From Kribbella jejuensis (GTDB lineage Bacteria > Actinomycetota > Actinomycetes > Propionibacteriales > Kribbellaceae), in assembly GCF_006715085.1 (NCBI RefSeq), contig NZ_VFMM01000001.1:3224001-3288000 (forward strand): 64,000 bases of DNA. Reading direction: 5' to 3'. The position numbers and the translations under genes were made by a program. Shown here piece by piece: positions 26,204-33,097 of this stretch. Below the pieces are notes generated by a model. That model made no database searches. It saw nothing but the letters and a program-made list of their open reading frames with translations, and was not told the origin of the DNA. Position 1 is the first letter of the stretch. Each line of letters starts with the position of its first letter.

Positions 26204-26501
26204 CCGGGTCCTCCTCAGACCCGGTGAGCTGCACCCTGGGGTCTCCTCACGTCCAGGGGGCAGCGCTTGGAAGGTCCGGGACACTCCTCAGTCCTCGGAC
26301 GAAACCCGAGGTGCGGTCCGGAGCACTCCTCAGCTCCGGACCGCACCGCCCACCTGACCCGGCTGGGCGTGGCGGTTGACCCCTGTATCGCCGCCGCCCA
26401 GCCGTTCCAACCACCTCCTGGCCGACACCTCGGGCCAGGCAGGGCCGAGTGTCCTGGGCGGTAGGACACCGGAGGCTCCCGACACCTCACCGGGAACCTC
26501 C
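26204..26501 (+). ncRNA. Candidate structured RNA: tandem hairpin array with conserved CTCCTCA loops
   Basis: No convincing gene lies between 26191 and 26546; the space is filled with consecutive hairpins. H1: stem CCGGGTC/GACCCGG, loop CTCCTCA (26211-26217). H2: 26228-26239 with 26253-26264, 11 of 12 paired, loop containing CTCCTCA (26243-26249). H3: 26274-26282 with 26291-26300, one bulge, loop ACTCCTCA. H4: GGTGCGGTCCGGAGC with its perfect 15-bp complement, loop ACTCCTCA (26325-26332). H5 (26360-26404), H6 (26417-26439, loop containing ACACCTC), H7 (26449-26469) and H8 (26471-26501, loop ACACCTCAC) follow. Stem sequences differ while the loop motif is kept, as expected for a functional RNA. 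The loops resemble the anti-Shine-Dalgarno CCUCCU. Plus-strand transcription from the 62-aa gene is likely but not proven. Confidence 0.6.
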
Positions 26502-26515
26502 CCCTTGAGGTGGCC

Positions 26516-26560
26516 GGCTCCGAGTGTGACCGCCGCGCCTGGGCGGTCACACTCGGAGCC
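26516..26560. terminator. 19-bp perfect hairpin, probably a bidirectional terminator
   Basis: GGCTCCGAGTGTGACCGCC (26516-26534) is perfectly complementary to 26542-26560, with a 7-base loop. The right arm contains the stop codon of the minus-strand MarR-like gene. It lies between that gene and the hairpin array, so it can end transcripts from both sides. Confidence 0.75.
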
Positions 26561-26948
26561 TCCAGACCAGGTTGTTCGCCATCCGGCGGAGCACGTCGAC
26601 GGTGGCCACGTACTCCTCGTCGGTGATGCCCGCCGTGATCCTGCGGCGCTGCGCCTGGACCTTGACCGTCAGGTCCTCCAGGGCGTGCGACCCGGCCGCG
26701 GTCAACTCGTCGCCGGTCAGCCACTCGCGCTCGACCAGCGGATTCGTCACCGCGGCGAGCGCGGCCGGGTCGCCGTGCAGGAACGGCGCCAGCGCTTCCG
26801 CGATGGTCTGGTCGCCGGCGGCCGCGTTCAGCGCCTGCCACTGGCGACGGGTCAGCCCGTCGTCGGCGAGCAGCCGCTCGAACGACGACTCGAGCAGGCG
26901 GTCGACCTCTTTCAGCCACCAACCGATAGGCTTGTTGTCATCTGACAT
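26547..26948 (-). CDS. MarR-like winged-helix protein
   Basis: About 133 aa from ATG 26948; ATGs at 26954 and 26966 are in frame and no ribosome site favours one. The body (WWLKEVDRLLESSFERLLADDGLTRRQWQALNAA, ..EALAPFLHGDPAALAAVTNPLVEREWLTGDELTA) follows MarR topology with a winged helix in the middle and long dimerising helices at both ends. It is divergent from another MarR gene (start 26983), so the two share a very short promoter region. They may regulate each other or one effector elsewhere. The stop lies inside a 19-bp hairpin. Confidence 0.75.
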   Translation of the reverse strand: MSDDNKPIGWWLKEVDRLLESSFERLLADDGLTRRQWQALNAAAGDQTIAEALAPFLHGDPAALAAVTNPLVEREWLTGDELTAAGSHALEDLTVKVQAQRRRITAGITDEEYVATVDVLRRMANNLVWRLRV

Positions 26949-26982
26949 ATACATGTCGATGAGCATATAGTTGGAGCTGGAC

Positions 26983-27447
26983 ATGGACAAGGACGAACCT
27001 GACCGTCGAGCGGCGGCGGACGCCGATCCGGTGGCCGCGGTGGAGGCGGCGATGATCGCGATCCGGCGACGGCAGACCCGCCGTACTTTCGCGGTCCAGT
27101 CCGGCCACGGACCGGACCCGGTCCAGGAGGTCCTGGACGCGATCGAGGCCGCCGCACCGGATCCGATCGGCGTGAACGGCGTCGCGACGGCACTCGGCGT
27201 GGACCAGCCCCGCGCGAGCAAGCTCACCGCCGCGGCGGTGGCCGCAGGCCTGGTACGTCGTGAAGCGGACCAGACCGACGGGCGCCGTACCAACCTCGTC
27301 CTCACCCCGGCGGGTCAGGCGCAGCTCGACACGGTTCACACCTACCGGCAGGCCCAGTTCGCCACCGCGATGAACGGCTGGACCCCCGACGAGCAGACGG
27401 TTTTCGCAGACCTTCTGACCCGCTTCGTGGCCGCACTGGACCGCTGA
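26983..27447 (+). CDS. MarR-family transcription regulator
   Basis: 154 aa. ATG 26983 has GGAG six bases upstream; the in-frame TTG at 26971 would add four residues. Winged helix: GVNGVATALGVDQPRASKLTAAAVAAGLVRREADQTDGRRTNLVLTPAG, with the DGR wing typical of MarR. The N-terminal 45 residues are charged. It is divergent from the other MarR-like gene with about 30 bases between starts. No obvious efflux or catabolic target sits in the same operon; the Nudix-GNAT/MFS pair is convergent downstream. Confidence 0.87.
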   Translation: MDKDEPDRRAAADADPVAAVEAAMIAIRRRQTRRTFAVQSGHGPDPVQEVLDAIEAAAPDPIGVNGVATALGVDQPRASKLTAAAVAAGLVRREADQTDGRRTNLVLTPAGQAQLDTVHTYRQAQFATAMNGWTPDEQTVFADLLTRFVAALDR

Positions 27448-27456
27448 CCGCGCTCT

Positions 27457-27471
27457 CCGGAACATTTCCGG
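27457..27471. terminator. Weak palindrome after the MarR gene
   Basis: CCGGAA and TTCCGG flank a 3-base loop 10 bases past the stop. It is short and lacks a T-run. It lies in the gap between convergent genes, where a terminator would be expected. Confidence 0.3.
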
Positions 27472-27576
27472 CGCTCCGTGCGGACTTCTTTCCGGAAACC
27501 ACCCAGGTATCCGCTTCGGGCCCCGCGCTCGACGTGGAGCACAGTGAATAACTTGTTCAAGCCCCCGTGATGGGGT

Positions 27577-28572
27577 TCAGCGCCTCGCGAGGTAGACGGC
27601 GAACGGTGCGTCGGGGCGAACCTCGGTGCCGTCGGCGGACCAGCCCTCGGCGTGGATCTCGCCAGCGTAGTGCATGCCGAGGCGTTGCATGACGGCCTGG
27701 GATGCCGTGTTCGCCTGCTCTGTGAAGGCGACGACCGCGGAGGCGTTCAGCGTGGTGAAGGCATAGTCGAGGCCGGCTCGGCCGAGTTCCGTGGCGAGGC
27801 CGCGACCGCGAGCCGACTCGGTCAGCGCCCAGCCGAGCTCGAGACCGGTCCATTCGGGTCCGACGAGTGCGGCGATCGCGTCAGCCGTCGGCGTACCGGC
27901 GGGCATCCGGGACAGTCCGCCGCGGCCGGCCAACTCGCCGTTCGCACGCTCGTACGCGATCCACTTGCCGACTCCGTCGCGGTCCCACCTGGTCTGATGC
28001 TCGGTGACGCGCGCGGCCTGCTGCTCGGGGGAAGTGTCGTACCAGCGGGCGATCCAGGGGTCGGTGAAGAGGCGGTGGATGTCCGGTGCATGTCCGGGTA
28101 GGACACCGTTGGGTCCGGTGATGGGTTCGAGGCGGAGGTGGTTGGTGAAGCGGGTGCGGACTGCGTGTGCGACCAGGTCCCGGAGGCGGCGGTCGCCGTC
28201 GGGGCGGTTGACCAGCAGCAGGTCCAGGTCGTCCGGGCCGACCCAGGTGGACGCGTCGTGCTTGCCGGCTTCCAGCCGCGGCCGGCTGAGGTCGCCGTCG
28301 ACGGTGATCAGGTAGTCGACCTCCCGCCGTACCCGGCCTTCCCATTCCCACTCCCAGTCCGCGACCGTCCAGACGATCTCGCGGACTTTCCAGCCGGTCT
28401 CTTCCTCCACCTCACGCGCAAGCGCCTGCTCAGGCGTCTCCCCCGGCTCGAGGTGGCCGCCGACGATGTCCCAGATCCCCGGCAACAACCGGCGCTCAGC
28501 AGTACGCCGCTGCACGTACACCCGCTGCTGCTCGTCCCGGATCAGCGCACCCACACAGTCGACTGCGCGCAT
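27577..28572 (-). CDS. Nudix hydrolase fused to a GNAT acetyltransferase
   Basis: 331 aa with two domains. Residues 1-145: Nudix fold with the Nudix box GGHLEPGETPEQALAREVEEETGW, matching GX5EX7REUXEEXGU. Residues 146-331: GNAT fold of RimJ/L type (LGWALTESARGRGLATELGRAGLDYA, NTASQAVMQRLGMHYAGEI). It may hydrolyse a nucleoside diphosphate derivative and acetylate a related amine, but no substrate can be named. It starts 2 bases after the MFS pump stop, so the two are one operon. The pairing suggests detoxification or self-resistance by inference only. Confidence 0.88.
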   Translation of the reverse strand: MRAVDCVGALIRDEQQRVYVQRRTAERRLLPGIWDIVGGHLEPGETPEQALAREVEEETGWKVREIVWTVADWEWEWEGRVRREVDYLITVDGDLSRPRLEAGKHDASTWVGPDDLDLLLVNRPDGDRRLRDLVAHAVRTRFTNHLRLEPITGPNGVLPGHAPDIHRLFTDPWIARWYDTSPEQQAARVTEHQTRWDRDGVGKWIAYERANGELAGRGGLSRMPAGTPTADAIAALVGPEWTGLELGWALTESARGRGLATELGRAGLDYAFTTLNASAVVAFTEQANTASQAVMQRLGMHYAGEIHAEGWSADGTEVRPDAPFAVYLARR

Positions 28573-28574
28573 AG

Positions 28575-30023
28575 CTATCGGAGAGGACGCTCGGTGATGC
28601 GGTTGGGCATGAAGGCGACGGCTAGGACGAGTACGACCGCGGCCGCGGCGGCGCCGTAGTACACGTCGTGGACGGCGGGGGCGAGGACACTGGCAGGGAC
28701 CTTCTCCAGGTCGGCGTGGTCACCGCCGAGGCGGGATGCGACGACACCGTTCGCTACGGCGCCGAACAGCGCGACGCCGACTGCGCTGCCGACCGAGCGG
28801 GAGAACATGTTCGCGCCGGTCACCACACCGCGGGTCTGCCAGTCGACCGACGACTGGGCGGCAACGACCGATGGCGACGCGGAGAATCCGAGCCCGATGC
28901 CGATCACGAAGCACGCCAGCGCCAGGTGCAGCACGGCGCTCCTCGAGGTGACCGTGAGCAGGATGCCGGCGCCGAGTACGACGATCAGCGCGCCCATCAG
29001 CATCGTCGTCCGGAACCCGACCCGCTGGTAGATTCGCCCGGCGAACGACGCCGCGATCGGCCAGCCGAGCGTCATCGCGGCGAGCGTGAACCCGGCGATC
29101 AACGCCGACGTACCGAGCACGCTCTGCGCGTACAGCGGCACGTACGTCGACAGCCCGATCATCAACAGCCCGATCAGCAACGCGGCCGAGTTCGCCGAGT
29201 TCAGCACCCGCTTGCCGAGTACCCACAGCGGCAGGACCGGCTCCGCGGCCCGGCGTTCGACCAGTACGAACGCGGTCAGCAGGACCGCGGACGCCGCCAG
29301 GATCACGATGCTCGTCGGCGCGGCCCAGTCCCACATGACACCGCCCTCGAGCAGCCCGAGCAGCAGCAGCGAGCCACCCGCCGCGAGCAGGATCGCCCCG
29401 GCGTAGTCGATCGTGTGACCCTGCTTGTCCGCGACCTTCTCCTCGAACCGGCGGACCAGGACCCACGCGGCCGCGAGCCCGAGCGGGATGTTCACGAAGA
29501 AGATCCAGCGCCAGGAGATGTAGTCGGAGAACACACCGCCGAGAGTCGGGCCGACGAACGACGAGATGCCCCAGACGCTGGCGATGTAGCCCTGCACCTT
29601 GGCCCGCTCGGCGACCGTGTAGATGTCGCCGACGATCGTCATCCCGATCGGCTGGATCGCGCCCGCGCCGAGGCCCTGGATCAGCCGGAACGCGATCAGC
29701 GCCGGCATGCTCCACGCGAACCCGCACAGGATCGACCCGAGCAGGAACAGCCCGACCCCGAGCAGCATCATCGGCTTCCGCCCGCGCTGGTCGGCCAGCT
29801 TGCCGTAGATCGGTACCGACACCGCCTGGGCGAGCAGGTAGATCGAGAACAGCCACGGGAACTGGGTGAACCCGCCGAGGTCCGCGACCACCGACGGCAC
29901 GGCGGTGGCGAGGATCGTCGCGTCGATCGCCACGAGCCCCACACTCAGCATCACCGCGAGCAGGATCGGGCCCCGTTCCGACCTGAGCCCCACACTCGTC
30001 CGGTCGATCCGCTCAGTAGTCAT
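28575..30023 (-). CDS. MFS drug efflux transporter, DHA2 (EmrB/QacA) family
   Basis: 482 aa from ATG 30023; the frame stays open upstream, but MTTERIDRTSVGLRSERG fits a normal cytoplasmic N-terminus. About 14 hydrophobic segments are seen. Motif A is LYGKLADQRGRKPMML-like (SVPIYGKLADQRGRKPM), TM1 contains the D in AIDATILATAVP and TM4/5 carry RLIQGLGAGAIQPIGM, all typical of DHA2 drug:H+ antiporters. Operon with the Nudix-GNAT gene downstream. Confidence 0.9.
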   Translation of the reverse strand: MTTERIDRTSVGLRSERGPILLAVMLSVGLVAIDATILATAVPSVVADLGGFTQFPWLFSIYLLAQAVSVPIYGKLADQRGRKPMMLLGVGLFLLGSILCGFAWSMPALIAFRLIQGLGAGAIQPIGMTIVGDIYTVAERAKVQGYIASVWGISSFVGPTLGGVFSDYISWRWIFFVNIPLGLAAAWVLVRRFEEKVADKQGHTIDYAGAILLAAGGSLLLLGLLEGGVMWDWAAPTSIVILAASAVLLTAFVLVERRAAEPVLPLWVLGKRVLNSANSAALLIGLLMIGLSTYVPLYAQSVLGTSALIAGFTLAAMTLGWPIAASFAGRIYQRVGFRTTMLMGALIVVLGAGILLTVTSRSAVLHLALACFVIGIGLGFSASPSVVAAQSSVDWQTRGVVTGANMFSRSVGSAVGVALFGAVANGVVASRLGGDHADLEKVPASVLAPAVHDVYYGAAAAAVVLVLAVAFMPNRITERPLR

Positions 30024-30169
30024 ATCACCGACCAATCTATGTGACCCGACAGCTATTCCCTGAGCCACAGACCGCCTTCTGGACGTCACCTACGCACGAC
30101 GAGACAGACCCGCCACGTGCAAGGCCGCCGGTTAGGGTGCTGCTGTACGTCCGGAGAACAGGAGCGCTC

Positions 30170-30535
30170 ATGCCGCAGATCACCGTCGACTACTCCCACC
30201 CGTCGGAGGATGCGTTCGACTTCGACGGGTTCACTCGGGCGTTGCACGAGGCTGTGGTGGAGATTGCGGCGGCCAAGCCCGAGGCGTGCAAGACGATGAT
30301 CCGGCAGGACAACCTCTCCGCCTACGGGTACGCCGACAGGCTGGACGGGGCGCATGCTCTGGTGCGGGTGTCGATCGGTCTGCTGCCCGGCCGTACCGAA
30401 GAGGTGAAGGGGCGGCTGACCGAGGCCACGCTGGAACTGCTCGGCAAGTACATCGCGCCGCAGGACGGCGTCACGCTGCACGCCTCCGCCGAGGTGCGCG
30501 AACTGGACGCCTCGTACCGGAAGTTCGACCGGTAG
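30170..30535 (+). CDS. 5-carboxymethyl-2-hydroxymuconate isomerase-like tautomerase
   Basis: 121 aa, ATG with AGGAG six bases upstream. Begins MPQITVDYS; the Pro exposed after Met removal is the catalytic base of the tautomerase/CHMI superfamily. The length and the tail (DGVTLHASAEVRELDASYRKF) match HpaF-type 5-carboxymethyl-2-hydroxymuconate delta-isomerase of homoprotocatechuate degradation. The other pathway genes are absent here, so its true substrate is uncertain. It is divergent from the MFS pump and convergent with the next MFS gene (1-base gap). Confidence 0.83.
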   Translation: MPQITVDYSHPSEDAFDFDGFTRALHEAVVEIAAAKPEACKTMIRQDNLSAYGYADRLDGAHALVRVSIGLLPGRTEEVKGRLTEATLELLGKYIAPQDGVTLHASAEVRELDASYRKFDR

Positions 30536-30536
30536 T

Positions 30537-31706
30537 TCAGAGGGGCTCGTCGAGCGCGTAGCCGATCAGGCTGGAGCACAGCGCCAGGGCGATGAGCGTA
30601 CTGAGCGCGAGCCGCAGCGACGTGTGCTCCGCGATCGTGCCCAGGACCGGCGTCGCGACGCCGCCGATGCTGACCGCCAGCCCAAGCGTCATGCCGCCCG
30701 CGGTACCGACGCGGCCGGGGAGGAAGTCCTGGCCGAGCGTGACGTGCAGTGAGAACGGGATCGACATCGTGGTCGCGGTCAGCGCGAGGAAGCCGAAGAA
30801 CGCCGGACCGGGGACAAAGACCAGGCAGGCGATCGCAGGGACGGCGACGGCGTACGACGTACGCAGCGTGCGGATCCGCCCGTACCGGGTGGCGAGGCGG
30901 CCGCCGAGGAGCGTGCCGAGTGCGCCGGACGCGAAGAGCACGAACAGCGCGATGCCGCCGGTCGTCGTACCGCCGCCCACGCGTTGCCCGGCGTACAGGG
31001 CGATGAAGGTGCCGAGGCCGACCGAGACGATCGAGCGGCAGATCAGGATCACCGATAGGCGCAGGAACGACGGCCAGTCGTCGGTGCCGTCGGCATGCCG
31101 GCGTACGGCGGGGAAGGTCGCCCGGGAGCGGATCGCCCAGGAGGTGATCGTGGCGCCGGCCAGCGCCGGTACGACCAGGACCGGGGTGTAGGACAGGCCG
31201 CCGGCGGCGATCAGCGGGGTGACGAGTACGGGCGCCATCGCGAAGCCGACGTTGCCGCCGACGGAGAACCAGCTCATCCCGACGTGACTCCCGCCGCTGA
31301 CCAGACGCGCCATCCGCGCGGCCTCCGGGTGGTACGCCGCCACGCCGAGCCCGGACAGCGCCGCCGCCAGCCACATCAGCCAGTACTGCTCTCCGACGCC
31401 GATCAACGCGATCCCGAGACCCGCGGTCGTCATCGCGACCGGGATCAGCCAGGTGAGCGGACGGCGGTCTGTCAGTACGCCGAACACCGGCTGCACGACG
31501 GACGACAGCAGCGTCGCGGCGAGCGTGATGCCCGACACCGCGACGTACCCGAGACCGCGCTCCGCGACCAGGAACGGGACGAGCGCCGGGACGCTCCCCT
31601 GGTAGATGTCCACACACGCGTGGCCTGCCGCCATCAGCCCGATTGATCTCCGCACGTGATGATCGTCGCGGCGAAGCACGTTGTCCGGCTTCCGATAAAA
31701 TGCCAT
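30537..31706 (-). CDS. MFS transporter, fosmidomycin-resistance-like
   Basis: 389 aa from ATG 31706; GTG 31655 is an alternative giving MRRSIGLMAAGHACVD. Neither has a clear ribosome site. Twelve hydrophobic segments are predicted by eye. HACVDIYQGSVPALVPFLVAERGLGY and GVLTDRRPLTWLIP match the Fsr/fosmidomycin-resistance branch. The gene is divergent from an AraC regulator, and the two longest reading frames nearly touch at their starts. Likely an export pump regulated by that AraC protein. Confidence 0.85.
   Translation of the reverse strand: MAFYRKPDNVLRRDDHHVRRSIGLMAAGHACVDIYQGSVPALVPFLVAERGLGYVAVSGITLAATLLSSVVQPVFGVLTDRRPLTWLIPVAMTTAGLGIALIGVGEQYWLMWLAAALSGLGVAAYHPEAARMARLVSGGSHVGMSWFSVGGNVGFAMAPVLVTPLIAAGGLSYTPVLVVPALAGATITSWAIRSRATFPAVRRHADGTDDWPSFLRLSVILICRSIVSVGLGTFIALYAGQRVGGGTTTGGIALFVLFASGALGTLLGGRLATRYGRIRTLRTSYAVAVPAIACLVFVPGPAFFGFLALTATTMSIPFSLHVTLGQDFLPGRVGTAGGMTLGLAVSIGGVATPVLGTIAEHTSLRLALSTLIALALCSSLIGYALDEPL
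31694..31701 (+). promoter_or_regulatory. Candidate -10 element of the AraC-family gene
   Basis: GATAAAAT contains TAAAAT, five of six matches to TATAAT, an AT-rich island in GC-rich DNA. The start would fall close to ATG 31710, implying a leaderless message. No good -35 is visible. Confidence 0.35.
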
Positions 31707-31709
31707 TCA

Positions 31710-32513
31710 ATGCCGGAAACCCGCCAACCAGGCCAGCGCCCCGCCACCACCGGCCACCAGCCGATCCAGGCCGGCGGCGGTATCGATCCCCACTGGCACG
31801 ACCGCCACCAGATCGTCTACGCCGGCCGAGGCGTCCTCTCCGTCACCACCAACGCCGGCACCTGGGTGACGCCGGCGACCCGAGCCCTGTGGATCCCGGC
31901 CGGCACCCTCCACCAACACCGCGCCTACGGCGAAACCACTCTCCACTCCATCGGCCTGGCCGAAAACCCCCTCAACCTGAGCACTCCCACGGCCCTCGTA
32001 GTGAGCCCCCTCCTCCGAGAGTTGATCCTCGCCTACACGTCCGGCGAGGAAGCAAACCGCACCACCGGGCGAGGGGACGGCGGGCCGGGCCTGGCAGGCG
32101 GGGGATCAGTTTCGGACGAACCGGCGGAGCGGGAGCGGTTGCGCGGGGTGTTGCTGGATCAGTTGCGGGGGTCGGATCAGCGGCCGACCTACCTGCCTAG
32201 TGCGCGAGACCCTCGGCTTGTGGGTGTTTGCGAGTTGTTGCGGGAGGAGCCGGCGGACCCCCGGACGTTGGTGGAGTTGGGGCGAGTGGTGGGGGCGAGT
32301 GAGCGGACGTTGAGTCGCCTGTGCAGGAGCGAGTTGGGGATGACGTTTCCGCAGTGGCGGACTCAGTTGCGGTTGCATGCGGCGTTGATCGGGCTGGCGG
32401 AGGGGCAGTCGGTGACCCGGGTGGCACATGCGTGCGGGTGGGCGTCAACGAGTGCGTTCATCGACACGTTCAAGCAGGCGTTCGGTCACACGCCGGGTGC
32501 GCGCAACGCCTGA
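31710..32513 (+). CDS. AraC-family transcription regulator
   Basis: 267 aa from ATG 31710, 3 bases from the divergent MFS start. The N-terminal half is a cupin-like sensor (PHWHDRHQIVYAGRGVLSVTT, IPAGTLHQHRAYG). The C-terminal 100 residues carry two HTH motifs (TLVELGRVVGASERTLSRLCRSELGMTFPQWRTQLRLHAA; SVTRVAHACGWASTSAFIDTFKQAFGHTPG), the AraC hallmark. A Gly/Arg-rich linker (residues 110-140) joins them. Probably controls the divergent MFS exporter. Its 3' end overlaps the convergent TetR gene by 28 bases. Confidence 0.9.
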   Translation: MPETRQPGQRPATTGHQPIQAGGGIDPHWHDRHQIVYAGRGVLSVTTNAGTWVTPATRALWIPAGTLHQHRAYGETTLHSIGLAENPLNLSTPTALVVSPLLRELILAYTSGEEANRTTGRGDGGPGLAGGGSVSDEPAERERLRGVLLDQLRGSDQRPTYLPSARDPRLVGVCELLREEPADPRTLVELGRVVGASERTLSRLCRSELGMTFPQWRTQLRLHAALIGLAEGQSVTRVAHACGWASTSAFIDTFKQAFGHTPGARNA

Positions 32514-33097
32514 TCGAGGATGCGGCTCCACTGGCGGACGATGCCGCGCCGCCGCGTACTGTCGTCGGTCAACAGGTCAGCGAGGCCCAGCCCCCGCGCC
32601 ATGTCGAGCACCCCTTGCACCGTCTCGCGCACCCCAGGCGTCCGCTCGCTCACGTCCAGCACCTCCAGCAACGCCCGATGCGCCTGCCGCCCCACATGCG
32701 CCTCCAACCGCACGATCTGCCGGCGCAACGCCTCTTCCGTCGACGCCGCCACCCACAAGTGCAGCGCCGCCTTGAACAACGGCCCGGTATAGACGTCGGC
32801 CAGCATCGCCACGATCGCCTCGGTCCGCCTCGCGCCGCTCGGCAACCGCGACGCCTGCGCGCGGATCTCCGCCAACCGCACCTCGGTCATGTACTCGACC
32901 GCGGCAGCGAACAGATCCGCCCGGGTCGGAAAGTGATGCTGCGCCGCGCCCCGCGACACCCCGGCCCGCGCCGCGACCACCGAAACCGTTGTCGCGGCGT
33001 ACCCGACCTCGGCGAGCGACTCGACCGATGCCTCCAGCAACCGTTGCCGCGTCGCCCGCGACCGGTCCTGCTGCGGCTCCTTCAACACCTCACTCAC
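32486..33097 (-). CDS. TetR-family repressor, last gene of the acyl-CoA operon
   Basis: 203 aa from GTG 33097, chosen because TGAGG lies 6 bases upstream; GTG 33109 or 33088 are alternatives. N-terminal HTH: RQRLLEASVESLAEVGYAATTVSVVAARAGVSRGAAQHHFPTRADL. The C-terminal ligand domain is helical. It overlaps the end of the acyl-CoA ligase gene, so it is co-transcribed with the pathway it probably represses, with a CoA thioester as the likely inducer, as is common for TetR proteins in acyl-CoA catabolic operons. Confidence 0.88.
   Translation of the reverse strand: MSEVLKEPQQDRSRATRQRLLEASVESLAEVGYAATTVSVVAARAGVSRGAAQHHFPTRADLFAAAVEYMTEVRLAEIRAQASRLPSGARRTEAIVAMLADVYTGPLFKAALHLWVAASTEEALRRQIVRLEAHVGRQAHRALLEVLDVSERTPGVRETVQGVLDMARGLGLADLLTDDSTRRRGIVRQWSRILDQALRAPGV

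Noticed and set aside
26191..26546. CRISPR array as explanation for the repeated CTCCTCA
   Set aside because: Only 7-8 bases recur, inside non-identical stems, with uneven spacing (32, 41, 42); no repeats of CRISPR length and no cas genes.
28668..30044. 458-codon plus-strand frame opposite the DHA2 pump
   Set aside because: Extreme Arg/Asp/Gln bias typical of the antisense of a hydrophobic protein.
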